Below, piece after piece: positions 23,401-30,739 of a DNA stretch of 64,000 nt. Under the pieces are notes generated by a model that searched no databases, was not told the origin of the DNA, and worked only from the letters and a program-made list of their open reading frames with translations. The stretch comes from Micrasema longulum (taxonomy: Eukaryota; Arthropoda; Insecta; Trichoptera; Brachycentridae): assembly GCA_022494885.1 (NCBI GenBank), contig JAGVSM010002664.1, forward strand, positions 186,001 through 250,000, read 5' to 3'. Within the stretch, counting starts at the first letter, position 1. Each line of letters starts with the position of its first letter. The position numbers and the translations under genes are program-made.

Positions 23401-25133
23401 TTAAATTTGATTGTAAATAAACATGTATTAGCACACATTTAAAATGATTCTTTTAACTTACTCTCCAAAATTAATTTTAATGTCCCATTTCACGTGACAA
23501 GAAATAAATATTTATTCAATCTGCTAGTCTGTAGCACTAACTATGCACAACATTCTTTCCCCTATCGTTCTTGTTCAAACTAAATTGATTTATTTTCATG
23601 TATTGATATATTTACTATGAACTGTAATTTATTTAAAAACAAATTAAGACTCATTCTATCTGGCTGAGATATGTTCCCACTTGCTTTTTAATGATGCTCA
23701 CGTTTACACACACCTGAACATTGACTCTCACACAAATACACCATTTTAAATAAATATATATATTTATATATTGTATACGCACGCACACTTTTTAAAATAT
23801 AACATAAATTAATACTTATGATTTTTATTTAGAAACTTCGCTGGTCAATTTATTTAATCATTGTTGACTGTATGTCTCTATAAAATAAATAAATTCGTGT
23901 GAATAAATTCAGTTGATTATCTGTGTTGGAACCCATTATTTACGAAAATTAATGTTAAATAATTTGTAAAGTAAAAAAAAAATATTAAAAAATCAAAAAA
24001 TTTCAAACCAGTCTAGAATTTTTTTTAATTGCTTTTCATGATATATTATTTTTTTATTTAATAAAATGGACTTTGGTATGTATTTACAACTGGTATGTAT
24101 ATCCCATACTAATAAATACGCCTTTTTTGAGCTGGGCCGCAATTATGAACGGCTATCTTCATCAGTATATACTGAGACGGTATTTATTATTTTTTATTTT
24201 TTTTATTTATTTATTTAAACGCCTTTTAGGCTTTTACATGTTTTTACATATATATATACTAATAAAGACAGACATGTATTATACAAAGAAGTAGCAAAAA
24301 ATATATAAATGATTTTTAAAAAAAATTAGAAAAATTTCAAAAATATCATCTTTACATATTAGTATAAAAGTGGAAAGAACAGAAGTGCATTTTAAAATAC
24401 GAAGACAGAAATGCATTTTAGACAAAGAAAGGAGCAAAAAATAAAAATGAATTAAGAAGCGAAAGAAAAATAAGTATGAAATTTAAAAAAATAAAAAATC
24501 ATTACATATTAGTAGAAAATATATGAGGATACATAATAATACATAGATATATTGTAGTGGAGAACAGGAGTACATTTTTGCGTATAGGTTGTATTAAAAT
24601 AATCTTAAAATTAGAAAAATACTTATTTAGAATACATATACAGGTCAATAAACAGTAAGCAATTGAAATCAACAAAATGTTTATATTTGTAAGAAAATTC
24701 AAAGTGTCTTCGTCAGCAACCGGTAATTGAACATGTTTAGAAAAAAAAATACATATTCTATATTTCACACAGAAAACTTAATTTTACTTTATGGACAAAA
24801 TTGAAGATAAATTTTATCTTCCCATCATAATCGAGGCCCTGGGGTGCTATTATGAACCTCTCTCGTGGCACGAGAGAACCGTTTTGAATGAAAAAATTCA
24901 AATAATTTTCTCGTATTAGATTGAATTCTGGCTTCTGTGTAAGTGTGCATACCTGTGCGAGGGCGGCGCGCCGGGCGAGCGCTGCGCCATGGCGGAGATG
25001 CGCTCGAGAAGGTCCTCCTTGAAGGAGCGCGCGCGCCGCGCCAGCTTGTTGGCGGAGCGGAAGGAGGCCTTGTGGCCGCTGGAGGGGGCCGCGCCCGCCG
25101 GAGAGCCGCCGCCGCCGCCCTCCGAGTCTCCGC
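10827..25133 (-). CDS. C3G: C3G / RAPGEF1 Rap guanine-nucleotide exchange factor, N-terminal half (10 exons)
   Basis: Ten exons join without a frame break: 25133-24953, 23098-23002, 21232-21124, 18896-18703, 18153-18012, 16864-16723, 16199-16122, 14397-14273, 13331-13160 and 11483-10827. Total 1897 nt, about 632 codons. C3G is a cytosolic exchange factor loading GTP on Rap1; Crk adaptors bring it to receptor and integrin complexes through SH3 sites of the form PxLPxK. What is seen: LARRARSFKEDLLER (exon 1), KKKLEMLPGNGTIVLD, LARLCLALARLIRLCDEGML and ELAEIAFEK (helical N-terminal domain), LTPRERLILEGT, then PPPKPPRPVR, APPLPPKRK and PPALPVKTRK. The order and spacing match my memory of vertebrate C3G. 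The REM and CDC25 domains are not in the window and must lie left of position 1 or be missing. The true start codon lies right of 25133, because the first visible exon begins mid-codon. Confidence 0.9.
11684..11740 (+). repeat. MITE A companion block
   Basis: tgtccaaatgcttgcagact plus ggctggatttcctccctgcg also lies next to MITE A copies at 49618, 28435 and (reversed) 1500, so it belongs to a longer version of that element. Confidence 0.55.
11948..12300. mobile_element. MITE family A, near-complete copy
   Basis: Inverted ends read attataacagagagggaaaa on the left and, reverse complemented, attgcaacagagagggaaaa on the right. About 45 bp of terminal repeat include ggaagtctaggcatttaca-type sequence. 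A TTTAAAT lies at each flank and may be a target duplication or part of the repeat. The interior holds aaatgtggatatttaaacat and ttacagtgtgtaaagtggcc. No coding capacity. Lies in the intron between C3G exons A and B. Confidence 0.7.
12685..13105 (-). pseudogene. Non-LTR retroelement C-terminal tail with 3' end
   Basis: The minus strand reads LPTNVRDAPSLFTFKSRLKC, ending RCLNI-stop near 12935. That is the typical W-N-x-L-P-x-x-[IV]-R-x-A-x-S-[LV]-x-x-F-K terminus of CR1/jockey-like proteins. The T-rich start at 12680-12705 would be its poly(A) tail on the minus strand. 5'-truncated. Confidence 0.6.
13160..13331 (-). CDS. C3G: C3G exon B
   Basis: 172 nt. Acceptor gatcag at 13332-13334 side, donor gtgact at 13159-13154. 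It reads CHCPSSEGYSQANGNRLSLE, then SSSTLGSSPAGQHGQRL, ending NTNPN plus AG. A Ser/Gly/Pro linker with no recognised domain. A decayed SINE A lies only about 37 bp upstream of the acceptor. Confidence 0.8.
13369..13505 (+). repeat. SINE family A, decayed
   Basis: Has gtctcacggatcggagatgc, gaggttcgaaccc and cattctaccac in family order, with a degenerate tail (gtcaaaaatgcccccaaaa). Less similar than other copies. Sits in the intron just upstream of C3G exon B. Confidence 0.6.
13540..13640 (-). repeat. SINE family D, decayed, minus strand
   Basis: The reverse complement has a caactggcgggaatcgaact B-box and a gcagttggttaaacaatc A-box region, like the copy at 2523. Tail shortened. Confidence 0.6.
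13650..13935. mobile_element. MITE family A copy with internal insertion
   Basis: Left part (ggtttcagctctttaacttt, caacagatggatgattgaag) and right part (gatgacaggtcataagccat, tgtctagacttccacaattg) are family A in the expected order. About 150 bp starting with catatttatttataaacgcc separates them and resembles a retroelement 3' end. Confidence 0.55.
14273..14397 (-). CDS. C3G: C3G exon C
   Basis: 125 nt, acceptor tttcag, donor gtaaac. It reads VSLQSHSSGSLDSMLNISND, then DEIRAIMDRSSTHLDDNSDI and T, ending with one base that joins exon B to make Gly. Acidic/Ser-rich. The initial base completes an Arg codon from exon D, confirming the order. Confidence 0.85.
14410..14850. other. Intron, nothing recognised
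   Basis: AT-rich, no repeat family recognised up to the pogo-like element. Confidence 0.4.
14853..15820. mobile_element. Pogo-like non-autonomous element
   Basis: The left end cagtaatacccccttttt acgttt and the reverse complement of the right end cagtaaaacctcgtttct acgttc agree over about 29 positions with six or seven mismatches, extending to TTCAA/CTCAA. A TA follows the right end (15821-15822); the left flank is AA. The interior is AT-rich with no transposase. Lies in the C3G intron between exons C and D. Confidence 0.6.
15905..16065 (-). repeat. SINE family C, decayed
   Basis: Contains cagtcttacgcttcaggtgc, then the reversed head (gtcgggtatcaaaacttgga cctcaag). It ends about 55 bp from C3G exon D. 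Confidence 0.55.
16122..16199 (-). CDS. C3G: C3G exon D: core Crk-SH3-binding motif
   Basis: 78 nt, acceptor tttcag, donor gtatat. It reads ILDKAPPLPPKRKPNENSAL, then LSAID. APPLPPKRK (about 16156-16185) fits the PxLPxK consensus that the Crk SH3 domain binds in C3G. The first base completes Arg after PPRPV from exon E. Confidence 0.9.
16723..16864 (-). CDS. C3G: C3G exon E
   Basis: 142 nt, acceptor tttcag, donor gtaaag. It reads INLTPRERLILEGTVGGLAV, then RSSHSTESILDSVSTTE and PPPKPPRPV. The LTxRExxIL pattern followed by a Ser/Thr stretch and then PPKPPxP matches the animal C3G linker before its first proline motif. The split Asp codon is completed by the G of exon F. Confidence 0.9.
17060..17462 (-). 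other. Intronic 126-codon open frame, unassigned
   Basis: The frame on the minus strand has no motif I recognise. The DNA shows a rough internal repeat, with ttccacgcactttggaacag and ttccacgcatactttgaaac about 95 bp apart. C3G exons E and F join perfectly without it, so it is not a required coding exon. It may be a decayed repeat. Confidence 0.3.
17495..17700 (-). pseudogene. Non-LTR retroelement tail fragment
   Basis: The minus strand encodes FINGRFVDA-stop-NSLPQEIATAPSVNTLK. The stop (TAG) replaces the Trp of the conserved WNSLP motif. It lies in the intron between exons E and F. Confidence 0.55.
18012..18153 (-). CDS. C3G: C3G exon F
   Basis: 142 nt, acceptor ttttag, donor gtattt. It starts in phase 0 with ELAEIAFEKMDVNVGQAK, the end of the last helix of the N-terminal domain (ELVRLTIEK in vertebrates, from memory). 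A polar linker ending SQRNSLP plus G follows. The ATG inside (18126) is not a start; the frame is open upstream to the acceptor. Confidence 0.88.
18360..18640 (-). repeat. SINE fragments (family C tail, then decayed family B)
   Basis: 18390-18420 has gtgcatagggcactgcattg of family C. 18565-18640 has the reversed family B head (ccgggaatcgaatccggaac, gtgggtgagtcagaagtgca, accactaaatcacggaggc). Both are diverged. They end about 60 bp from C3G exon G. Confidence 0.6.
18703..18896 (-). CDS. C3G: C3G exon G: N-terminal domain helices
   Basis: 194 nt, acceptor ctccag, donor gtaacg. It reads IRPYVSPLVAYPSATLGSAL, then ARLCLALARLIRLCDEGML, GGEGCAALHPSNVENVTEEV and QLAVE. The leucine-rich helices followed by R-x-x-D-x-x-[ML]-L and V-x-x-x-[VL]-x-x-AV match the conserved domain of animal C3G. 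GC-rich compared with the introns. The apparent ATG at 18906 precedes the acceptor and is intronic. Confidence 0.9.
18945..19690 (-). repeat. Possible retroelement 3' region; T-rich start
   Basis: A T-rich run at 18945-18995 begins an AT-rich stretch with CA/TA-rich microsatellite (19205-19300), then a block at 19500-19620. The T run may be a minus-strand poly(A) tail. I cannot assign a family. Confidence 0.3.
19700..20090. other. Intron, nothing recognised
   Basis: AT-rich sequence without recognised repeat up to the mariner remnant. Confidence 0.4.
20095..20885 (-). pseudogene. Mariner transposase pseudogene
   Basis: Minus strand, two frames. Frame 1 (from about 20885) reads TSTDDAERSGPPKDVNTP-stop, then EKIHDIMLNDPKVK, SYGSVFNIIREILGMKK and MDETWIHFYTPESMQQSKQW. 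It continues to IDYREKGKSITGAYY. A frameshift near 20325 leads to HANAPASSSLIALARLYLP and DLALTNFYRFPNLKRRLTGK, with ILYHANAPA in place of the usual DNAPxH. It ends FLDGIKS. The WVPGLLSVDQKR and DETW blocks mark the mariner family. Stops, a frameshift and a deletion before SPDLAP make it inactive. It lies in the intron between C3G exons H and G. Confidence 0.85.
21124..21232 (-). CDS. C3G: C3G exon H
   Basis: 109 nt, acceptor ttacag, donor gttagc. It reads VRCDLKHFGDVISKKKLEML, then PGNGTIVLDTITNIHT plus one base. FxxxISKKKLEMLPGxxxxVLD matches the invariant start of the C3G N-terminal domain (DKKVLEMLPGSASKVLEAI in vertebrates, from memory). This is the strongest single identifier of the gene. 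Confidence 0.92.
21668..22450. mobile_element. hAT-like non-autonomous element with 8-bp target duplication
   Basis: The octamer TGTTTGAT occurs at 21660-21667 and again at 22451-22458. Between them the ends are related in inverted orientation: tagcgatgggaaatcaca on the left, and tagcgatgagaccacac as the reverse complement of the right. An 8-bp duplication and CAG-type ends are the hAT signature. The 783-bp interior encodes nothing I recognise. It sits in the C3G intron between exons I and H. Confidence 0.7.
23002..23098 (-). CDS. C3G: C3G exon I
   Basis: 97 nt, acceptor ttccag, donor gtacga. It reads SHSPLSPKIRGQQKVDDPEA, then NPAKELEVLVRQ, and runs in phase into VRCDLKHF of exon H. The KELEVLVRQVR helix is the expected lead-in of the N-terminal domain. 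SPLSPKIRG is a basic, proline-containing linker. Confidence 0.88.
23110..24120. other. Intron, nothing firm recognised
   Basis: AT-rich. A TATA/CA-rich simple stretch lies at 23755-23790. No exon is needed here, because exons J and I join in phase. Confidence 0.5.
24130..24500 (-). repeat. MITE C end fragment and a retroelement 3' tail
   Basis: 24130-24175 (gggccgcaattatgaacggc, tatcttcatcagtatatact) matches the right end of the MITE C copy at 57690-57725. A T-rich run at 24180-24225 followed by cgccttttaggcttttacat resembles the minus-strand 3' end of the retroelements at 35770. Confidence 0.45.
24715..24845. mobile_element. MITE family C, right half only
   Basis: Matches 56970-57100: tcttcgtcagcaaccggtaa, ttgaacatgtttag, then gaagataaattttatcttcc and catcataatcgaggccctgg. 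The left half is missing. It lies about 110 bp downstream of C3G exon J in the intron. Confidence 0.6.
24953..25133 (-). CDS. C3G: C3G exon J (first in window)
   Basis: 181 nt, acceptor ccccag, donor gtatgc. It begins two bases into a Gly codon and reads GDSEGGGGGSPAGAAPSSGH, then KASFRSANKLARRARSFKED and LLERISAMAQRSPGAPPSH plus AG. Arg/Lys-rich ARRARSFKEDLLER precedes the helical domain, as in other insect C3G proteins to my recollection. GC content is extreme (about 75 percent) beside AT-rich introns, so long frames on other strands here are shadows. An ATG at 25143 is upstream of the acceptor and is not taken as the start. Confidence 0.82.
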
Positions 25134-25411
25134 CTGGGGACAACCAAGAACGGACACTCGATTAACAATAATGATAATGATAAATCTTCGCTAGCCATAA
25201 TGTATGCAACGTGCTAAACACAAAAAATAATACAAAGGTTAAATGGTGGACTTATTGCCACTGGCAATTTATTACAGTCTGACAAAAAACTAATCAAAAA
25301 TACAAAAATCATAAAAAAAATTAAACAAATGAAAATAAAAAGATAAATAAAAAGTTAAGAAAACACAAACAGTAAAAATATTGTTATTTTTTTTATTATT
25401 AATAATAATGG

Positions 25412-25414
<3 letters not shown>

Positions 25415-25463
<49 letters not shown>
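25415..25463 (+). repeat. (AT)n microsatellite
   Basis: An uninterrupted AT run of about 49 bases, ending 17 bp before a MITE C copy. Confidence 0.95.
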
Positions 25464-25465
<2 letters not shown>

Positions 25466-25479
25466 AGATATTGTACTCC

Positions 25480-25901
25480 CAGGGCCCGATTGCAATGGGA
25501 GTTATCTTAGACTGTCTATAAAGAAAAATCGATATTTATGAACGAAAATGAGTATATTTGCATGAACATTAAGAGTAAATTCATCGGTAACCTTTAATTG
25601 AACATGTTTAAAAGAAAAAAAATGTACACATATTCTGCTTTTTCTACAGAAAACTCAAATACATTTCAATGTTTTTTTTTTTTTTAATATAAAAAGAAAT
25701 ATTTGCGTTCATATAATTTACACAAATATTTCAATTTTGGTGGCCATTTTCAACGAGTTGTAAATAACTCACTATTAGAAATTGGAAATCAAGTTGGGGT
25801 AGAGTGGGTTTGAACCTCGGGCCTCTGGCCCGTGAGTCCGCAACACTAGCCACGGGACCTCAACCCGATTCTGTTAACTTCCCATTGTAGTCGGGGCCCT
25901 G
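25480..25901. mobile_element. MITE family C copy carrying a SINE
   Basis: Left end cagggcccgattgcaatggg; right end cccattgtagtcggggccct g, its inverted partner. The inner left part (gactgtctataaagaaaaat, tcgatatttatgaacgaaaa) matches 56880-56940. A family A SINE (about 25730-25875, minus) interrupts the right half, so the SINE is younger. Confidence 0.7.
25730..25875 (-). repeat. SINE family A nested in MITE C
   Basis: Reverse complement: gtcccgtggctagtgttgcg, B-box gttcaaacccactctacccc, tail to aactcgttgaaaatggcc. Replaces nothing of the MITE ends, consistent with simple insertion. Confidence 0.75.
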
Positions 25902-26064
25902 GAGTTATTAAAAAAAACTCATTTGGGACCGTACATAAAAAGAAAACATTTTTGTGACAATACATAATTTCATACATAGTTAATACATCCGAAATAGTAA
26001 GAAAACATTATACGAGTATAAGAAACATAAAACACAGTACTTTACACCATTAATATAAATTACA

Positions 26065-26512
26065 TTAATAACTATCACTATCAAAAATATTTAAGTAATA
26101 TTTTTTATTTGCGACACTTTTGGATTTGCTATTCGACTTTTCGTGTTTTAGCCCATCGGCCAGTTTATTGAATTCAGAATGGCCAATATTTTCCGGAGAC
26201 CTTTTGCCGAACTTAGTTGAGCGAAACTTAGACACATGAAAATTCCCTAAGTAACGCGTATTATAATTGTGAATATCATGACCAAATGTGTATTTTAAAT
26301 TTGTGTGAGCAGAAAAGTTTATGATATGCAAAATAGTATTGGTTATGTCATGCAGTGGCATCACCTTGAAAGGAAGTATTTTTGTCTGTCGGTAGATAGC
26401 CTTGACATGGGAATCCCATTTCAGTCCAAGAATGTTTCACAGAGCTCTGTTCTGAAGAACTTGTATCTCCGAGATCTGATTTTTGCTTGCGAAACCCCAT
26501 ATACATGATAGA
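26065..26512 (-). pseudogene. Non-LTR (CR1/jockey-like) C-terminal tail, one stop
   Basis: The minus-strand frame from about 26512 reads IWGFASKNQISEIQVLQNRA, then L-stop-NILGLKWDSHVKAIYRQTKI and LPFKVMPLHDITNTILHIIN. It continues to HNYNTRYLGNFHVSKFRS, ending IFDSDSY-stop. Pattern: Y/W-G...I..LQN[RK]AL+.IL, then HxxNTR. Only one in-frame stop over about 149 codons, so it is a fairly recent truncated copy. Confidence 0.7.
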
Positions 26513-26583
26513 TAGGATAAGTGAGTTACGGTGTCTGTGGCTTAAATTATTTCAATTTCAATTACATCTTCCGAATATTCATT

Positions 26584-26848
26584 GTCGGCCTCGTGGTGTT
26601 GTGGTCAGCGCGTTTGTCTACCATGCAAGAGGTCTCGGGTTCGATTTCCGACATGGTAAAAGCACGAAATATTTATTAAAAATTGTGTTTTTTACATTAG
26701 AATATTTCACGGTCCCTAGACTGGCACCTGAAGCGTGAGACTGATTGATCAGCTGTACCTACATGTAACAAATATGAAGATACGCTGCGATTGGTGTATC
26801 AATACAGTGCCCTATGCGCCATTAGGTGCGGAAAGGGAACGACGATGA
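26584..26848 (+). repeat. SINE family C, full-length, plus strand
   Basis: Head gtcggcctcgtggtgttgtg, anticodon-like loop around ctaccatgc, B-box gggttcgatttccgacatgg. Middle: tattaaaaattgtgttttt. Tail: ccctagactggcacctgaag, then cagtgccctatgcgccatta and GAT/GATGAT repeats. The inferred tRNA fold (TTTGC/GCAAG stem, ACC anticodon) points to a tRNA-Gly origin. Confidence 0.8.
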
Positions 26849-27114
26849 TGATAAAATATTCATTTATACTATAGAAACCTTTTATAAGGTGATTCTAAAA
26901 AAAATAATTTAAATAATTATGTATAGATGGCGCTTTTATATTTTTTATTGAAAAATATATTTTCAATGGAAATTTTAGGAACTTTATGACTATATTGATT
27001 GTAAAAAATACCATAACAATATAATTTACATAGGTCCTTTTCACAAAATGGAGTACAAAACAAAAAATATGTTTAATATTCAAAGCATTAACTTTGTGGT
27101 CAAAAATTTTAATA

Positions 27115-27320
27115 AATGTTATTAAATATTTGCATATAACCACTAACCGACTTTTCTATGTCTACCGGTTTCTAAACTATGGTGAAGGTGTATAGCAGGT
27201 TTCGCATGTTGGTTTGCATGTTGGTTTAATTGGTGTCCTGACGAAGAGACGGGTACGTCTCGAAACCGGTAGGCATAGAAAAATCGGTAAGTGGTTATAG
27301 ACAAATATTTAATAACATTT
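27115..27320. repeat. Inverted-repeat element with hammerhead-like boxes
   Basis: Left arm (atttgcatataaccactaac, cgacttttctatgtctaccg gtttc) pairs with the right arm (gaaaccggtaggcatagaaa, aatcggtaagtggttat) at over 85 percent. Between them ctgacga (27238-27244) is followed by a perfect six-base hairpin gagacg-ggta-cgtctc and gaaa (27262-27265). That is the CUGANGA-stem II-GAAA order of hammerhead ribozymes, with one extra A. A second copy of the core is at 53040-53120. Confidence 0.5.
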
Positions 27321-27569
27321 AGTAAAAAATATTTATCTTATTTTTGGTTTTGTACACCATTTTGTAAAAAAAGACCAATTATATTGCTATGCTATTTGTT
27401 ACAATTAATATAGTGTAGTTTCCGCACATGTAAACAAAGTATATTGTCAAGCATCCTCGGCACGGATAACTCCTATTTTCATTATTTATTATTGTTTATT
27501 ATGTGGAAAAAAATGAATAAATAAATAAACATATACTCGTACGAGTAGAAGCATCAATATTTAAAAGTG

Positions 27570-27673
27570 TTTCGAGGCATTGTCCATAGGTGAAATAATT
27601 AAGCCAGATGAATCTCTCCCACGTCAATAACAAAAATCAACGATGGAAGTATTGTGGAAATGTGGATGTTTGT
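27570..27673. mobile_element. MITE family A, left piece split by the piggyBac-type insertion
   Basis: Reads the family interior (agccagatgaatctctccca, aacgatggaagtattgtgga, aatgtggatgtttg) up to TTAA. The continuation (acataggcagaatggtaaat, acagtgtgtaaa) appears at 30204 after the second TTAA. Confidence 0.75.
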
Positions 27674-28093
27674 TTAACCCTTACGCTGCTACGCAGTTTT
27701 TCAAGAATCTAATCAGAAATCCTCTTATTTATACATTTCAAAAATATTTTATCGAATACGTTGTTTTCCAAACACACTACTGTTTTATCAATTAATAGCA
27801 ATTCTAAGAAAAATCTTCCATTTCATAAATATCTCATTCAAGCCTAATGGAGTGAGCAAGATAGACATTTCGTGCCGCAAATATACATTTTTCGTACAGC
27901 GGTTGTAAACCCTTTCTTAATTGAACATAAAAACAAACAAACTGATCTCGTACTGCAATCTCAAGGCGCATTGTTATTATTGAAACGAAATAATTATGAT
28001 AGTTTTTTCGTTGATTGCGGGGCAAAGTGCTCTGTTATATATTATCAAACCTACCACTTCCATAAATGCATGCTAAACAAAAATTGAGTAAAA

Positions 28094-28465
28094 TATATCT
28101 TGAAATTTGTTGCAACAGAGAGGGAAAACATTTTTGCCAAGGGAATATGGAAGTCTAGGCATTTTCATGACTTATGATCTGTCATTGGCTGGTTCAAATG
28201 ACTACTTTACACACTGCGAAATATTCACTATTCTGGGTATGTTTACACATCCACATTCATGGTTATTTTTACATTACCCCAACTCTTCCAACTGTTAACT
28301 TTTGCAAACTAAAAGAGCTGAAACCTTTATTGATGTCGGTGAGTTTCATCTGGATGAATTGTTTTACCTCCCAGGTAATGCCTAAAAATACTTTAAATTT
28401 TTTATGCAAGTTATTTTAATCAACAATATTTTGAGTATGTCCAAATGTTTGTAGGGAGTTATTTA
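28094..28465. mobile_element. MITE family A copy inside the piggyBac-type element
   Basis: Starts gttgcaacagagagggaaaa, then atatggaagtctaggcattt, cacactgcgaaatattcact, aactcttccaactgttaact and gagctgaaacctttattgat. It ends near tgtccaaatgtttgtaggga instead of the second terminal repeat. Confidence 0.65.
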
Positions 28466-28854
28466 GATTGAAACTTAAAGGTATCCGGTAAATGTACTAA
28501 GTGATATTATTTCTTGGTAGTTGTCATAATGTAATTTAATTTAAAAAAATAATGTTTTTGTACATCTGTCTCACAAATTGATTTCTCTTCTAAGAAAAAT
28601 ATTCCGTTTCACTAATAGCTAGTTCACGCATAATGGATTGAGTGAGATAGACAACAGTTGCCGAAATTACAAACAGCTGAGGTAAATTACATATTTTTTA
28701 CATTTATATATATTTTTAATCTTACTTTGTTACTTTAACTAACAATTTAACTATGCAAAGCGTGTTTTTATTATGAATAAATTTACAAAATATATCATTC
28801 AAAATGATAACGGATAGTAAAAGTGATAAAGAAATAATAGTATCTCGCCGAGAA

Positions 28855-29055
28855 ACTCAGAGGCTTAGCAGCTGAACCTATTCCAAAGTGAATTAGACAA
28901 TAATGATATCTTTTTAAGTGATAGTGATAACAATTTATAATATGACTCTTACGAAGAGCACGAAATCGAAGAAGCTTTTTCTGAAGTATTTTTGGATCAA
29001 TATCGAGCTGATATACCTCATTTACGTTTTGTTTGTAGAATAGAGTTTGTATGGT
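28855..29055 (+). pseudogene. Possible piggyBac transposase N-terminal remnant
   Basis: One frame reads QLNLFQSELDNNDIFLSDSD, then NNL-stop-YDSYEEHEIEEAFSEVFL. Acidic Asp/Ser/Glu-rich N-termini are usual in piggyBac transposases, and the location between piggyBac-like ends supports it. It has an in-frame stop and no downstream catalytic domain. Motif evidence alone is weak. Confidence 0.4.
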
Positions 29056-29598
29056 AATAATTACGTTTTGTTAGTAGAGTAATAATTACTACCTAATGAA
29101 CAGCTAAAACATTTTTATTTCCCATTACTGTGGGTACCCATTATAATAAATTAACAAATGATTTTTTTAATATTCAAACCTCCTAATTGACAATCATTAG
29201 GTTCCATGTGAATTATTTTTATGTTTTATGGCTCTTTACTTATTTGTTTATATTCTTAATTATGGGGTTTTCCGGTGATATAGGGACCTCACTAGATAAG
29301 AACTTTTATATTAAAGGTAAAGTATTCAATTAGTTATTCATTACGGAAGTACATCAATATTTTCGTAATCACTGAATTGGGTTTAATAGCGGGGAAAACA
29401 CCGAATATAATTATTTTCCTCAGATGTCATATAAGTTATAAAAAATCTTACTATTAACTTAGATTTATTTTTTATTTCACTGTTTCTGGAATGTAAAAAA
29501 GTTCACTGTTTCAGGTCCCGACTAACTAGGAGTTTCCTGTGTTTAGTCGTTTCTCTTTTCTTAAAAGCACTGTGAATTTAAACATCATAAGTAAATTT

Positions 29599-29995
29599 AT
29601 AATGAGGATGTTTAGTGGTTTAAAAAAATAAAATGGTTAATAGACGAAGCTTTTTTTTTTCAATTTTTATGTATCGTATTATCAGCGCTACGATCTTTTA
29701 AAGTTTTGTATTTCTGACATTAATCTGCGTGTGACGTCGCAAGGTCTCTTCCCCTTCTTCTCGGTTAGTTCTGTTGATTGGTTTATTGACGATTAGCAAA
29801 CCGGAAATCTTAAACAACCCTCTTATCATTGGTTGATTCATATGAACAAGTGACGTCGTTAAAAGTTGTTCGTTTTCATTAAAATATTTTAAATTATTTT
29901 TTATTCATTTTCAAGAAACTTTGCTGTACATTTTAATACTTAAATTTTTACTGCGCGTAAGAAAATATTTTTGTATTAAATTTTCCGTAGGCCTG
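29599..29995 (+). mobile_element. MITE family G copy
   Basis: Starts aatgaggatgtttagtggtt, passes attatcagcgctacgatctt, tgacgtcgcaaggtctcttc, attggtttattgacgattag, aaccggaaatctt, cattggttgattcatatgaa and gtgacgtcgtt. It ends near tttccgtaggcctgaaa. Ordered as in five other copies. Confidence 0.65.
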
Positions 29996-30203
29996 AAATA
30001 GGTACGAAACTAAATAATAGGCCGTCGAATAAGTAATTTTTATGTTTTGAAAATGTTTTATACCACTGAAAGTTAAGTGCAACAAGCAGTTCCCAAATTC
30101 ATTTACCCTTTTGGGGATTATGACGTCAGCATCAGTCTAGTTAGAACTTTATGATAGGGATTAACAACAACGATATATCGTTGTTTAGCAGTATAAGGGT
30201 TAA

Positions 30204-30246
30204 ACATAGGCAGAATGGTAAATGTTTCACAGTGTGTAAACGTCCT
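30204..30246. mobile_element. MITE family A, right piece split by the piggyBac-type insertion
   Basis: acataggcagaatggtaaat, then gtttcacagtgtgtaaacg, continuing the piece that stops at 27673. Confidence 0.7.
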
Positions 30247-30289
30247 TGAAGGTGAAATATCACATAGAAAAGTCGATAGGTCGATATGC

Positions 30290-30673
30290 AATGAGAAACT
30301 TCAGCCCTACGTGAAATCGGATATAAAATATGTTTTCTTGCAAGCGGTAAAATAGTACGGCAAAATTTCTAGAAAATGTACGGAAAAAAAAAACGAACTA
30401 CTTTGAATGACGTCACTGGTTCTATAAGAGAGCTATAAAAGATATCCCGTTTGCTTTCCCCGAACGGACCGATCGACAGAACTGACCGAGAATAAGCGGA
30501 AGAGAACCTTTGACGTCACATGCGGAGTAAATTCAGAAATACAAAACTTTAAAAAATCATAGCGCTGATAATATGATATACAAAAAATAAATTAATAAAA
30601 ATTGGCTTAGTGTTATATAATTAATATATTAACAAATAATAATAAATAATAAAAAACGCTGAACTTCCTCATT
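30290..30673 (-). mobile_element. MITE family G, complete copy with terminal inverted repeats
   Basis: Left end aatgagaaacttcagccc; right end, reverse complemented, aatgaggaagttcagcgttt: a repeat of about 16 bp with two mismatches. The interior includes gacgtcactggttctataag, gaacggaccgatcgacagaa, agaatacgcgg-type Crk sequence is absent, and ctttgacgtcacatg plus atagcgctgataatatgata are present. 384 bp, non-coding. Confidence 0.7.
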
Positions 30674-30739
30674 ATTTATAAACATTAATTTTAAATAATC
30701 TTAATAAGATTGACTTTTTAGTTTAAGATGGCATTAAAG

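Larger units (their letters stand above)
27678..30199. mobile_element. piggyBac-type element, 2.5 kb, TTAA-flanked
   Basis: TTAA at 27674-27677 and 30200-30203. The ends are cccttacgctgctacgcag and, reverse complemented, cccttatactgctaaacaac: inverted repeats starting CCCTTA, as in the piggyBac superfamily. Both sides continue as one MITE A copy, proving insertion into it. Inside near 28855-29055 lies an acidic frame resembling a piggyBac transposase N-terminus. No catalytic domain remains, so it is non-autonomous. Another MITE A (28094-28465) and a MITE G (29599-29995) lie inside. A direct repeat of about 110 bp occurs at 27770-27890 and 28560-28680. Confidence 0.75.

Noticed and set aside
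24758..25198. Several long frames (up to 146 codons) around 25 kb on both strands
   Set aside because: High GC removes stop codons in all frames. Only the frame giving LARRARSFKED joins exon I in phase and matches C3G.
25415..25463. AT run as a promoter or origin
   Set aside because: A plain (AT)n microsatellite explains it fully.
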